The translations under genes were made by a program, and so were the position numbers. A DNA stretch of 64,000 bases from Paraperibacillus marinus (GTDB taxonomy: Bacteria; Bacillota; Bacilli; Bacillales; DSM-1321). A model generated the notes under the pieces. That model saw nothing but the letters and a program-made list of their open reading frames with translations. It did not search any database and was not told the origin of the DNA. The stretch spans positions 3,410,001-3,474,000 of the forward strand of contig NZ_CP143542.1 in NCBI RefSeq assembly GCF_046237605.1, written 5' to 3'. Below, piece by piece: positions 24,314-32,772 of this stretch (position 1 is its first letter; each line of letters opens with the position of its first letter).

Positions 24314-26050
24314 TTAAAGGACACTTTTGATATAAGGCAGGTTCATGAAAGCATCCTGAACTTTTTGCAGCTTTTCCTCTGCGGACGAGCGGGATTTATC
24401 ATTGACTCCGAAATAAAACTTGATCTTAGGCTCAGTCCCTGACGGTCGTAAGCAGACCCATGAACCGTCCTCAAGGAAGTACTTCAGCACATTCGATTTT
24501 GGCAGATGAATTTCCTCCTCACGGCCCTCAGACAGCAGATGGCTGCGGCTTGTCTGATAATCCTCCATCCGGACAACACGCAGTCCAGCAAGCTCTGAAG
24601 GAGGATCCTGACGGAAGCTTGAAAGGATGCCCTGAATCTGTTCTGCTCCGTCTTTTCCTTTAAGAGTCAAGGATTTCAAGGACTCCAGGTATGCTCCATA
24701 TTTTTCGAAGATGGCATTCAGCCCTTCATACATGGTCATGCCCTGCTTCTTGTAATGGGCACACACCTCCACCGCAAGCAGTGCCGCCTGGACAGCATCT
24801 TTATCCCTGGCAAAATCCCCGATCAGATATCCATAGCTTTCTTCATAGCCGAAGAGGAAGGTATGCTCTTTCGTTTCTTCATATTCCCCGATCTTCTCTG
24901 CAATGAATTTAAAGCCTGTTAATACATCGTCAGCCTGCAGACCGTATGCCTCTGCGATTGTGCGGCCGATTTCTGAAGTAACGATGGTCTTTAAAACAAT
25001 GCCGTTTTCCGGCAGGGTTCCTTTTTGCTGCTTTTGTGACAGAAGGTACTCAAGCAGGATGGCCCCAGTCTGATTTCCTGTCAGGACCACATATTCACCT
25101 TCTTCATTTTTCACAGCCACACCCAATCTGTCTGCATCCGGGTCAGCGGCAATCAGGATATCGGCGTCCACTTCCTTCCCCTTGGCAATGGCCAGTTCAA
25201 AGGCTGCATGTTCCTCCGGGTTAGGGGAAGCGACCGTAGAAAAGCCGGGATCCGGCTCTGCCTGTTCCTCCACAATGTATACATTCTTATAGCCAAGTGA
25301 CTCAAGCCCCCTGCGGACCGGGAGATTGGAAGTTCCGTGCAGGGCGGTAAAGACGATATTCAAATCTACTTCTCCGGACAGGTTGGGATTTTCGGAAATG
25401 GTAAGGAGCTGTTCATTATACTTCCTGTCCATTTCCCCGCCGATCATTTCAATCAGGCCGGCTTCCAGGAGTTCCTTCTCTTCCTTCACTTCGATCAGCA
25501 GCTCGTCCTCAATTGCGCTGACATAATCAATGACTCGGTCGGCTGGCCCTGGCGGAAGCTGTGCTCCATCCGGCCCGTACACTTTATAGCCATTGTATTC
25601 TGGGGGGTTGTGGCTTGCTGTAATGACGATACCGGCATAAGCCCCAAGCTCCCTTACTGCGAAGGAAAGCTCGGGAGTCGGCCTTAAGCTGTCGAACAGG
25701 TAGACCTTGATCCCGTTTGTCGCAAGTGTCTTCGCGGCTTCCATGGCAAATTCCGGTGATTTATGCCTTGAATCATAAGCGATTACTGTTCCGCGATTTT
25801 TGGCTTCCTCGCCAAAAGAGGAAATATAGCCTGCGAGGCCCGCAGTCGCCTTGCGTACGGTATATAGATTCATGCGGTTAGTGCCTGCCCCGATTTCGCC
25901 CCTCATGCCGCCTGTGCCAAATTCAAGCTCTTTATAGAAGGCATCCTCCAGGCTTTTTTCGTTATCGTTTAACTTGACCAGTTCCTGCCTGATTTCTTCA
26001 TCAAGCCCTGAAAAATCCTGCCACCGGGCTGCTGTCTGTTTGAAGTCCAT
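24314..26050 (-). CDS. pgcA: Alpha-phosphoglucomutase
   Basis: A 578-residue phosphohexomutase interconverting glucose-6-phosphate and glucose-1-phosphate, used for UDP-glucose (teichoic acid glycolipid, biofilm) and ADP-glucose. Catalytic phosphoserine Ser146 is in TASHNPPEYNGYK, the metal loop is DPDADR, the sugar loop is GYEESYGY and the phosphate-binding loop is RPSGTEPKIKFY. Length and motifs fit PgcA. It stands alone; glgC and an amylase occur elsewhere in the window. Confidence 0.95.
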   Translation of the reverse strand: MDFKQTAARWQDFSGLDEEIRQELVKLNDNEKSLEDAFYKELEFGTGGMRGEIGAGTNRMNLYTVRKATAGLAGYISSFGEEAKNRGTVIAYDSRHKSPEFAMEAAKTLATNGIKVYLFDSLRPTPELSFAVRELGAYAGIVITASHNPPEYNGYKVYGPDGAQLPPGPADRVIDYVSAIEDELLIEVKEEKELLEAGLIEMIGGEMDRKYNEQLLTISENPNLSGEVDLNIVFTALHGTSNLPVRRGLESLGYKNVYIVEEQAEPDPGFSTVASPNPEEHAAFELAIAKGKEVDADILIAADPDADRLGVAVKNEEGEYVVLTGNQTGAILLEYLLSQKQQKGTLPENGIVLKTIVTSEIGRTIAEAYGLQADDVLTGFKFIAEKIGEYEETKEHTFLFGYEESYGYLIGDFARDKDAVQAALLAVEVCAHYKKQGMTMYEGLNAIFEKYGAYLESLKSLTLKGKDGAEQIQGILSSFRQDPPSELAGLRVVRMEDYQTSRSHLLSEGREEEIHLPKSNVLKYFLEDGSWVCLRPSGTEPKIKFYFGVNDKSRSSAEEKLQKVQDAFMNLPYIKSVL

Positions 26051-26150
26051 TTCATCATCTCCCTATTCAAATGAATCCTTGTATTTCTTGTTGTATGTAT
26101 TCTTAATCGATGGAATGAAATCCTTTTCCTTACTTTATTTTATATTAAAA

Positions 26151-26285
26151 GGCTGTTTTCGGAAACAATATAGCCATTGAAAAAGAAAGTGGATTACCAC
26201 TGCAGGCACTCTGCCTGCGCGGGGCGGGCGGTGAGTCTCCTCGGCTTCGCCTGCAGGGTCTCACCTGTCCCGCAGCTCCTCACAA
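26151..26285. repeat. GC-rich MITE-like element, copy B (right end missing)
   Basis: Shares GGCTGTTTT, AAGAAAGTGGATT (left terminal repeat 26187-26195), CTGCAGGCACT, GCGGGGCGGG and GGGTCTCACCTGTCCC with copy A at 16158-16328. The right inverted repeat is absent and the copy ends in unrelated sequence near 26285. It fills most of the gap between pgcA and yhcX. Confidence 0.75.
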
Positions 26286-26327
26286 AACTCATCCGAAAAC
26301 AACTGCCCTTTAGAAAAAATTCTAAAA

Positions 26328-26351
26328 AAGAACGGGGTCAGACCCATTCTT
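26328..26351 (-). terminator. Terminator of yhcX
   Basis: AAGAA-GGG-loop-CCC-TTCTT hairpin followed on the minus strand by TTTTTTAG, 20 nt after the stop codon. Confidence 0.7.
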
Positions 26352-26371
26352 CCTGTTAACGCGGCTTCCCC

Positions 26372-27913
26372 TTATTTTTTGTACTGGATTTTGTATACAT
26401 CATGCCTGCGGTCACGAAGCTGGTTGACAGTCCCGGACTGTCGCTGTCTTCTCAGGATCTCAAGGTCGACATCCCCGATCAATACCATCTCGATATTGGG
26501 GTTCGTTTCCCCCACCACTCCGTCCCTGGCAAATTCAAAATCAGACGGTGCAAAAATTCCTGATTGTGCATATTGGATATCCATATTCTCGGTTTGCGGC
26601 AGATTTCCTACTGTGCCGGAAATCACGGTATAAATCTGATTTTCCACAGCCCGGGCCTGTGCACAATACCTTACCCTTAAATAACCCTGCCTGTCTTCTG
26701 TACAGAATGGCGTGAATATGATCTTCGCGCCCTTGTCGGTGGCTATGCGGGCAAGCTCTGGGAATTCGATATCATAGCATATCTGGATGGCAATCTTGCC
26801 GCAGTCTGTATCAAACACTTCGACCTCATCCCCAGGGCTGATTCCCCACCATTTCCGTTCATTGGGTGTGATATGGATCTTATACTGCTTCTCAATGGTT
26901 CCATCTCTTCTGAAAAGATAACTGATGTTATAAATATCATCATCATCTTCCATGACGAAATGTGATCCGCCGATTATGTTCACATTGTATCGAACGGCAA
27001 GATCGGTGAATAACTCGATGTACTGCTCCGTGAATTCGGTGATCTTCCTTACAGCCATGCTCGGTGATCTTTCATGAAGGAAAGACATCAGCTGAGTGGT
27101 GAAAATTTCCGGGAAAACCGCGAAATCAGCTCCAGCGTCAGACGCTACATCTGTAAAGTATTCCACCTGGTTCGCGAAGTCGTCGAATGACTTAATCTGG
27201 CGCATCATATATTGAACAACACAGATCCGGACGGGCTGGGATGTCTTGAAAAACGTGTTCGTCTTCGGCAGGTAGTCAATATTGTTCCATTCCATCAATG
27301 TTGCGTATTTGCCTGATTGTTTGTCATCCGGCAGATAGTTGGGATTGATCCTCATCAGGGTAAATTCATTTAGAAGCTGGAAGGAAAGGACTGGATCATA
27401 TATCTTATGAAGAATGACTTCCTGAACATATTCCCTTGGCGTATATTCATCCTCGAATTTATGGTAGTTGGGAATTCTCCCTCCAATGATAATGCTCTTC
27501 AGGTTCAGCTGGCGGGCTAGTTCCTTCCTCGCTTCATACAACCTGTGCCCGATCTTCATCCGCCTGAATTCTGGATGAACCATGACTTCAATTCCATATA
27601 AGTTATAGCCGTCCGGATTATGGTTGGTAATGTATCCATTGTCGGTTACATCATCCCATGAATGGCGGTCATCATATTCATCGAAGTTTATGATTAAACT
27701 GGAGCAGCTCCCGATGATCCTTCCATCATATTCGGCACAGAATTGGCCTTCCGGGAAAATGGAGAGATGGCTCTCCAGATGCTCCCTTTTCCACGGTGTC
27801 ATACCCGGAAAGCATTGAAGCTGCATTTCCAGGAGATCGTCTATGTCTTTTTCTTCAATATTGCGGATAATCAGTTTCTTTTCGAATTTATGCAAATCTA
27901 GTTCTTCACTCAT
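26372..27913 (-). CDS. yhcX: GNAT-nitrilase fusion protein YhcX
   Basis: 513 residues, the same length as B. subtilis YhcX. An N-terminal GNAT acetyltransferase domain (about 10-200, with VMVHPEFRRMKIGHRLYEAR) is fused to a carbon-nitrogen hydrolase domain (about 225-495). The Glu-Lys-Cys triad is visible as FPEIF, YKIHITPNE and QICYDIEFPE. The substrate is unknown. ATG 27913 follows AGAGGAG; a 50-residue longer frame has no family support. It is divergent from the second bdbC. Confidence 0.9.
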   Translation of the reverse strand: MSEELDLHKFEKKLIIRNIEEKDIDDLLEMQLQCFPGMTPWKREHLESHLSIFPEGQFCAEYDGRIIGSCSSLIINFDEYDDRHSWDDVTDNGYITNHNPDGYNLYGIEVMVHPEFRRMKIGHRLYEARKELARQLNLKSIIIGGRIPNYHKFEDEYTPREYVQEVILHKIYDPVLSFQLLNEFTLMRINPNYLPDDKQSGKYATLMEWNNIDYLPKTNTFFKTSQPVRICVVQYMMRQIKSFDDFANQVEYFTDVASDAGADFAVFPEIFTTQLMSFLHERSPSMAVRKITEFTEQYIELFTDLAVRYNVNIIGGSHFVMEDDDDIYNISYLFRRDGTIEKQYKIHITPNERKWWGISPGDEVEVFDTDCGKIAIQICYDIEFPELARIATDKGAKIIFTPFCTEDRQGYLRVRYCAQARAVENQIYTVISGTVGNLPQTENMDIQYAQSGIFAPSDFEFARDGVVGETNPNIEMVLIGDVDLEILRRQRQSGTVNQLRDRRHDVYKIQYKK

Positions 27914-28143
27914 ACATCCTGCACTCCTCTGGTTCCGAAGAATTGTCGTCATTAAAACATTAGTTGATAAAGCAATATAATACCCGTACGCCGCCGTTTC
28001 TAAACTCATGCGGGCCACAAGCCCAGGCTCTGAGTACACCCTTAAAGCCCTTCGCTCTCCCAAGTCTCCTATTTACATTTATGCTCTTTACACATATAAT
28101 CGTACCAATAATGTCTTTAATTCAAACATTCGGGGATGAAAAT

Positions 28144-28575
28144 ATGACCAGTTTTGAAAAAAACAGGGAAAACCTGTTATTCCTTGCCTTTGGCACGGCT
28201 GTCATCGCAATGTTCGGAAGCCTTTACTTCTCTGAGATCAAAGGGTACGAGCCCTGTGAATTATGCTGGTACCAGCGGATCCTCATGTACCCCCTGACCG
28301 TGCTCCTTGGCATGGCGGTGGCTCGAAAGGATTACAGAATCAGTTTATATTCACTCGTTCTTTCAGGAATTGGCGGACTGATAGCTCTTTATCATTATCT
28401 TATCCAGAAGGTTGCCTTCTTTACAGATTCTGCCCCCGCCTGCGGCCGTGTGCCCTGCACCTCGGATTATATTAACTGGCTCGGCTTCATCACGATCCCG
28501 CTGCTTGCATTCACTGCCTTTATCATTATTTTTGCAGCCAGCCTAAAAGTATACAAAATGTCAGGAGGACGCTAA
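28144..28575 (+). CDS. bdbC: BdbC/DsbB-type disulfide bond formation protein (copy 2)
   Basis: A 143-residue four-helix membrane protein with cysteine pairs CELC (in YEPCELCWYQR) and ACGRVPC, as in BdbC. It is followed after 6 nt by a membrane-anchored thioredoxin with a CPHC site, forming the usual oxidase/oxidoreductase pair that introduces disulfides outside the membrane. The start ATG 28144 has a weak GGGGATG ribosome site; upstream frame dismissed. It is very similar to copy 1 at 22-420. Confidence 0.92.
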   Translation: MTSFEKNRENLLFLAFGTAVIAMFGSLYFSEIKGYEPCELCWYQRILMYPLTVLLGMAVARKDYRISLYSLVLSGIGGLIALYHYLIQKVAFFTDSAPACGRVPCTSDYINWLGFITIPLLAFTAFIIIFAASLKVYKMSGGR

Positions 28576-28581
28576 AAAACA

Positions 28582-29079
28582 ATGAAAAAAGTAATCATTT
28601 TTCTTATCATCATCATTGCCTTGTTTGGGGCCATGGCACTTGTAAATAATATGCAGCAAAAAGAAAAAACGGCAGACACCCCAAAAGCATCAGATACCCA
28701 AAAAGGACCGTATGGCGGCAAAGAACTGAATGCGGCCACTACCGGGCAGCTGGAGGATCCGAATTATCAGAATATCATCCTGCCCGATACACTTAAAACG
28801 AAGCTTGATAAAAAAGAAGATGTTACAGTTTACTTCTTCAGCCCGCTCTGCCCTCACTGCAAGGAAGCCACTCCCCGGCTGATGCCGCTGGCAGAGGATA
28901 AGGGAATTCAGGTTGAACAGTTTAATCTGCTCGAGTTTGAAGACGGCTGGGATGCCTATAATATTGAATCGACGCCGACTCTTGTGCAATTCAAGGATGG
29001 CAAAGAAACGGCACGCATAGTAGGTGCACAGGATACGAAGATTTTCAGCAGCTGGTTTGATAAGAACACCTTGAAATGA
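28582..29079 (+). CDS. Membrane-anchored thiol-disulfide oxidoreductase
   Basis: 165 residues: an N-terminal membrane anchor (about 4-24), a hydrophilic linker, then a thioredoxin fold with active site CPHC in FFSPLCPHCKEATP and the cis-Pro region STPTLVQF. A CPHC site is typical of oxidising (DsbA-like) enzymes, so with the adjacent BdbC it should oxidise exported proteins. It has only about 100 residues after the anchor, which is shorter than BdbD. A terminator follows at 29081-29119. Confidence 0.88.
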   Translation: MKKVIIFLIIIIALFGAMALVNNMQQKEKTADTPKASDTQKGPYGGKELNAATTGQLEDPNYQNIILPDTLKTKLDKKEDVTVYFFSPLCPHCKEATPRLMPLAEDKGIQVEQFNLLEFEDGWDAYNIESTPTLVQFKDGKETARIVGAQDTKIFSSWFDKNTLK

Positions 29080-29080
29080 A

Positions 29081-29119
29081 AAAAGAGGCAGACCCAAAAA
29101 TATTGGGACTGCCTCTTTT
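29081..29119 (+). terminator. Terminator of the bdbC-thioredoxin pair
   Basis: AAAAGAGGCAG pairs with CTGCCTCTTTT, with an inner CCC/GGG. Confidence 0.88.
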
Positions 29120-29211
29120 ATTGGCTATATTAACATCAGGCAAGGGACCGCAATTTTACTTCGTCTACCTCCCTGGCATGGAAACAGATGCAGCTTCAAG
29201 CCGGCACAGCA

Positions 29212-29238
29212 AAGCCCGGGGAAAATCTCCCCGGACTT
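29212..29238 (-). terminator. Terminator of yhcU
   Basis: CCGGGG and CCCCGG pair with flanking AAG/CTT; a CTTTG tract follows on the minus strand. Confidence 0.6.
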
Positions 29239-29269
29239 AGTTTTGAAACGTATGATTTCCTTTTTTACA

Positions 29270-29680
29270 TTAGATTAAAATTTGATTAGCGGGTGAAATG
29301 AATAAGTTCAAGTCCTGCGAAGGAGTATGTAAATAATCAAACTGGTCAAAATCCAATGGGAAATAGATTCCAAATTTGTTTAATAAGCGGGCGTTTGTGT
29401 AAAACAGCTCTTCCAGCCGTGACTCGGCAGCTGCGGTCAGTGCCCACTTCTTTTCCAGGACAGTCAGTATGACATTCAGGCTTGTCATCACATGGAAAGC
29501 ATCCTTTAATGTGGTGCTGTAATCACTTCCTCCCGACTCTGTCTGGAGCACACCATTTTCCCTAAGCTGCTTGATCTCTCCTGTGGTAAAATAAAGAGGA
29601 AAAATAGTCTCATAAAAATAATGTACGAGCCCTGAAATTTCCTGTTCCTGCTCGATTGTCGATGCATAAACCACTCTCAC
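29270..29680 (-). CDS. yhcU: YhcU-like protein (DUF5365)
   Basis: A 136-residue soluble helical protein (RVVYASTIEQEQEISGLVHYF, LYFTTGEIKQL, DYSTTLKDAFHVMTSL). It corresponds to B. subtilis YhcU in sequence style and in position beside yhcT. Function unknown. GTG 29680 is preferred as start because AAGGGTGG stands upstream and the N-terminus then begins at the conserved RVVYAS. Confidence 0.7.
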   Translation of the reverse strand: MRVVYASTIEQEQEISGLVHYFYETIFPLYFTTGEIKQLRENGVLQTESGGSDYSTTLKDAFHVMTSLNVILTVLEKKWALTAAAESRLEELFYTNARLLNKFGIYFPLDFDQFDYLHTPSQDLNLFISPANQILI

Positions 29681-29870
29681 GAAAAAAAAACCACCCTTAA
29701 GCAATATTATCCTGTTTTTTCTGTAAATTAAGTTTCCTTTTTTTAGGATAACATAAAATCCTTCAAAAGTAGGGTGGAAATTTAATCCACACTCCTCTTT
29801 TATAGTAAATTAGACTATGAATTTGGAATAAACTGCTACTTACTATATAGCTGACGGAGGCTTCAAAACC

Positions 29871-30770
29871 ATGATATATGCTGACAAAAAAGGCTCTGCC
29901 CTGCTGATAAAGATCCCTTTGAAGTGGAAAGAACTCACAATCGAGAATCTATTCAGCAAAATCTGGCAGGCTCCCAGGAAGCTTGTCCATGAATGGAGGA
30001 TGAGCAAAAGAGTACTCCTGAATGGACAGCAGACCTCCTGGTCCCATCACCTGCAAAAAGGGGACATCCTGCAGATTCCTTTGTCTTTCTCAGAGATGGA
30101 TGACAATCAAGCAAGTTATATGGGTATTGATATCTTATATGAAGACGATCAGGTCCTTGTCATCAATAAGCCGCCCGGCCTGGAAACCCATCCCTCAAGT
30201 CCCGGCCAGAATGATACCTTGCTGAATGGGGCTGCCTTTCATATGCTGATGAATGGGGAGAATTATTTTCCGTTCCATATACACCGCCTCGATAAGGATA
30301 CTTCAGGAGCCATCCTTTTTGCGAAAGACAGGCTGTCAGCAGCAATCCTGGACAGGCTCCTCCTGGAGAGAAAGATCAAAAGGACCTACCTCGCCCTGGT
30401 ACATGGGTTGATCAATAAGAACGGCACAATTAAAGAAAGTATCGGCAGGGACCGCCATCACGGGACACGGAGAAGGGTATCACCGGGCGGCAGTCCAGCT
30501 GTCACCCACTATGAAGTGGTAAAACAAATACGCGGAAAAGAACAGACACTACTAGCCTGCAGGCTTGATACCGGGCGCACCCACCAGATTAGAGTCCATC
30601 TGAGTTATATCGGCCACCCGATTGTAGGAGATACTCTTTATGGAGGAAGGCCGGAAGTACCAAGACAGGCGCTGCATGCCTCTAAACTTGTATTTCCGCA
30701 TCCTATAACGGAGGAAATGATCGAGGTCACTGCTCCTTTTCCCGACCCGGAAATATTCCCTGAGGTCTGA
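29871..30770 (+). CDS. yhcT: RluA-family pseudouridine synthase YhcT
   Basis: A 299-residue RNA pseudouridine synthase. An S4-like N-terminal part precedes the catalytic domain, with nucleophile Asp141 in HRLDKDTSG and the RluA motifs VINKPPGLETHP and LDTGRTHQIRVHL. The target RNA is unknown. GGAGG is 10 nt before ATG 29871. It is divergent from yhcU; the yhcT-yhcU neighbourhood matches B. subtilis. Confidence 0.92.
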   Translation: MIYADKKGSALLIKIPLKWKELTIENLFSKIWQAPRKLVHEWRMSKRVLLNGQQTSWSHHLQKGDILQIPLSFSEMDDNQASYMGIDILYEDDQVLVINKPPGLETHPSSPGQNDTLLNGAAFHMLMNGENYFPFHIHRLDKDTSGAILFAKDRLSAAILDRLLLERKIKRTYLALVHGLINKNGTIKESIGRDRHHGTRRRVSPGGSPAVTHYEVVKQIRGKEQTLLACRLDTGRTHQIRVHLSYIGHPIVGDTLYGGRPEVPRQALHASKLVFPHPITEEMIEVTAPFPDPEIFPEV

Positions 30771-30783
30771 GTCAAAACACCCC

Positions 30784-30818
30784 AAAAAAGACAGCCAGTT
30801 CACTCTTGGCTGTCTTTT
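30784..30818. terminator. Bidirectional terminator between yhcT and the YeaQ-type gene
   Basis: AAAAAAGACAGCCA pairs with TGGCTGTCTTTT. Confidence 0.88.
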
Positions 30819-30840
30819 ATTGGATATAGGCAAACTAGGA

Positions 30841-31101
30841 TTATGCTTCCTGCCCGGTCCTTCTTTTCAGGAATAAACTGGCGATAAAAACAAAGACCAG
30901 TGTACCGAATAAGGCAGGAATAAGTGCAATGCCGCCTGCCTGCGGTCCAAAGTTCCCAATGATCATAGAACCTACCCATGCGCCTGTGATTCCTGAAACC
31001 ACACTGCCAATAACCCCTGTCTGCACTTCTCTTCCAATAGCAAGCTGGGCAATCCAGCCGATGATTCCGCCAATACAGAGAGTCAATAGAAATTCCAGCA
31101 T
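30841..31101 (-). CDS. GlsB/YeaQ/YmgE-type stress membrane protein
   Basis: An 86-residue protein with three hydrophobic segments and Gly-rich loops (IGGIIGWIAQLAIGREVQTG, GAWVGSMIIG), the transglycosylase-associated/GlsB family. It is commonly induced under envelope or general stress; molecular role unknown. AGGAGG precedes ATG 31101. Confidence 0.88.
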   Translation of the reverse strand: MLEFLLTLCIGGIIGWIAQLAIGREVQTGVIGSVVSGITGAWVGSMIIGNFGPQAGGIALIPALFGTLVFVFIASLFLKRRTGQEA

Positions 31102-31128
31102 TCTGTTTCCTCCTGATTCATGTTGTGG

Positions 31129-31665
31129 TTACTTCTTTGGTGTAAGCAGCGTGGAGGGAATATATCCTTTCTTCTTGCTGCTTTCATCCACTACCTCAAT
31201 TCTGACTGCCATTCTGCTGAGCACGGTTACCTCACTGCCTTTTTTCAATTCAACTACTTTATTCTTGCTGATTTGGTCAGAAACTCCGTCATAATCATTG
31301 ATTTTAATGAACTGATAAAGCTTGTCGTATTCTCCCTCGGATAATGCAAGGAAAGCGTCCTCGTCAACCGTTGCTTTTTCGCCCTTTTCCAAAATTTTTT
31401 TCTCGGCCTTTTTCTTGGTGTCATTCATTGTCGTTTTGACAGAATCGACTGCCTTCCGGCTTTTCTCACCCAGGTTGGCATTTTCAACTTCTTTTTTCAC
31501 TTTATCCTGAGCAGGCTGCGTTTTTTTATCAAGTTCATCCACAGCTTTTTTAGATTCTTCCTTTACCTTATTGCCTGCTTCTTCTGCCTTATTCCCGGTC
31601 TCTTCCGCACCCTGGCATCCTGTAAGCAGGACGGCTGCGATTACTGCACCATATAAACTTTTCAT
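31129..31665 (-). CDS. Lipoprotein with coiled coil and SH3-like C-terminus
   Basis: 178 residues: signal peptide with lipobox LTGC (about 15-18), a long Lys/Glu-rich helical stretch (about 20-100, probably coiled coil), and a C-terminal part (VVELKKGSEVTVLSRMAVRIEVVDESSKKKGYIPSTLL) that resembles a bacterial SH3 domain. Anchored to the outer membrane face, it may bind cell wall. The ribosome site GGGGAGG is 15 nt from ATG 31665, longer than usual. Confidence 0.7.
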   Translation of the reverse strand: MKSLYGAVIAAVLLTGCQGAEETGNKAEEAGNKVKEESKKAVDELDKKTQPAQDKVKKEVENANLGEKSRKAVDSVKTTMNDTKKKAEKKILEKGEKATVDEDAFLALSEGEYDKLYQFIKINDYDGVSDQISKNKVVELKKGSEVTVLSRMAVRIEVVDESSKKKGYIPSTLLTPKK

Positions 31666-31766
31666 TGCTGTCCGCTTGCACCTCCCCTTTTGCCAATGCT
31701 GATTAATGAATATATTCCCGGCGTTTTTCAATTCAAACCTGGATGATGCGATGCTGCTCCTCTCAC

Positions 31767-31955
31767 ACAAAAAACAAACATGAGTTTCCTACCCGCAACC
31801 GATGCATGGAAGAAAAACTTATACAAGAGCAGAAATAAACGCAATAAGGCGGTGGAGCGGAACTAGACACACCAGGTTTGCCAGGAAGATGCAAGATGTG
31901 CTCACCCAGCTGCAGGAAGCCTTTTGATCCATGCAGCTCCGCCCCTTTTCCACTG
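31767..31955 (-). repeat. Terminator-associated intergenic element, copy 2
   Basis: On the minus strand it starts CAGTGGAAAAGGGGCGGAGC right after the GNAT gene terminator and ends CTCATGTTTGTTTTTTG. It shares CCGCTCCACCGCCTTATTG, TTCCTGCAG and CTGGTGTG with copies 1 and 3. It occupies the gap between the lipoprotein and GNAT genes. Confidence 0.85.
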
Positions 31956-31993
31956 AAAAAGACCAGTCAGGCTGTCAATCCGCCTGACTGGCC
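31956..31993 (-). terminator. Terminator of the GNAT gene
   Basis: GGCCAGTCAGGC pairs with GCCTGACTGGTC, followed on the minus strand by TTTTT and then directly by the repeat element. Confidence 0.85.
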
Positions 31994-32043
31994 TCTGCAG
32001 GCCGGATGATTAAGTTAAAGCGCTTTCATAAATTTTCAGAACA

Positions 32044-32607
32044 TTACTTTGCAACGCCAAGCCGGTCTTCTTTGATCGACAGCACTTCTCCAACATCCTG
32101 CATCGGAGATTCGTATACCATGGCTGCCTTATAGGAATGAACCTCTGTATATACTTCCTGCATCTTGGAGTAAATCCATTGCTCGCTCCTGCGTTCAGGC
32201 GACCAGAAAAATACATCCATATCATTTAATTCACCAGTTATCACATGCCGGCGCTGATAAAGGATCGAGCCAGCTTTTTTAAAGCCATTCTTCTCGTAGA
32301 ACTGGACCCTTTTTTTTGAGTCGTGATCGGCGGAAGTAACGGGTTCCACCTCTAAAACGATGGGCTTCCTTTTCTTTTTCAGGCGGTTCATGAGCTTGCT
32401 GCCTATTCCATTCCCACGGTTGGTGCTGCTTATCAGAACATAATCCACAAAGATAAAATCGTCCTTTTCCAGATAGACGAGTACATATTCAGGCCCCATT
32501 TCCCTCTTGTAAGCTTCTTTATCGGAAAATAACAGCCTCATCTGTTCCTCAGACTTCATCTCTCTCTCCGGGAAGTACTCTCTCAGCTTGGTGTACCATT
32601 CAGTCAT
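32044..32607 (-). CDS. GNAT family N-acetyltransferase
   Basis: 187 residues with an acetyl-CoA binding motif (STNRGNGIGSKLMNRLKKK, the R/Q-x-x-G-x-G/A loop) and downstream KRVQFYEKNGFKKAG. It resembles B. subtilis YjbC in its N-terminus (KLREYFPEREMKSEEQM). Substrate unknown. ATG 32607 is 12 nt from AAAGGAG, while ATG 32619 directly touches it. Confidence 0.8.
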   Translation of the reverse strand: MTEWYTKLREYFPEREMKSEEQMRLLFSDKEAYKREMGPEYVLVYLEKDDFIFVDYVLISSTNRGNGIGSKLMNRLKKKRKPIVLEVEPVTSADHDSKKRVQFYEKNGFKKAGSILYQRRHVITGELNDMDVFFWSPERRSEQWIYSKMQEVYTEVHSYKAAMVYESPMQDVGEVLSIKEDRLGVAK

Positions 32608-32772
32608 GATCCGTGGCATCTCCTTTAAAAATCGATTTATTCATAAACTATTATGTTTAATACCAATCCCTTTAGGCGTCTAAACCCTTTTTGCGGAAAA
32701 TGTTTGAAAACTTCAAAAATAGGAAATGTATATTCTGTTAATATCTATTTCTTATAAAAGGCGGGAATTGAG

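Noticed and set aside
32015..32028. TTAAAGCGCTTTCA, a near-perfect cre site
   Set aside because: It lies between the stop codon of the GNAT gene and its terminator, with no promoter next to it, so a regulatory role is unlikely.
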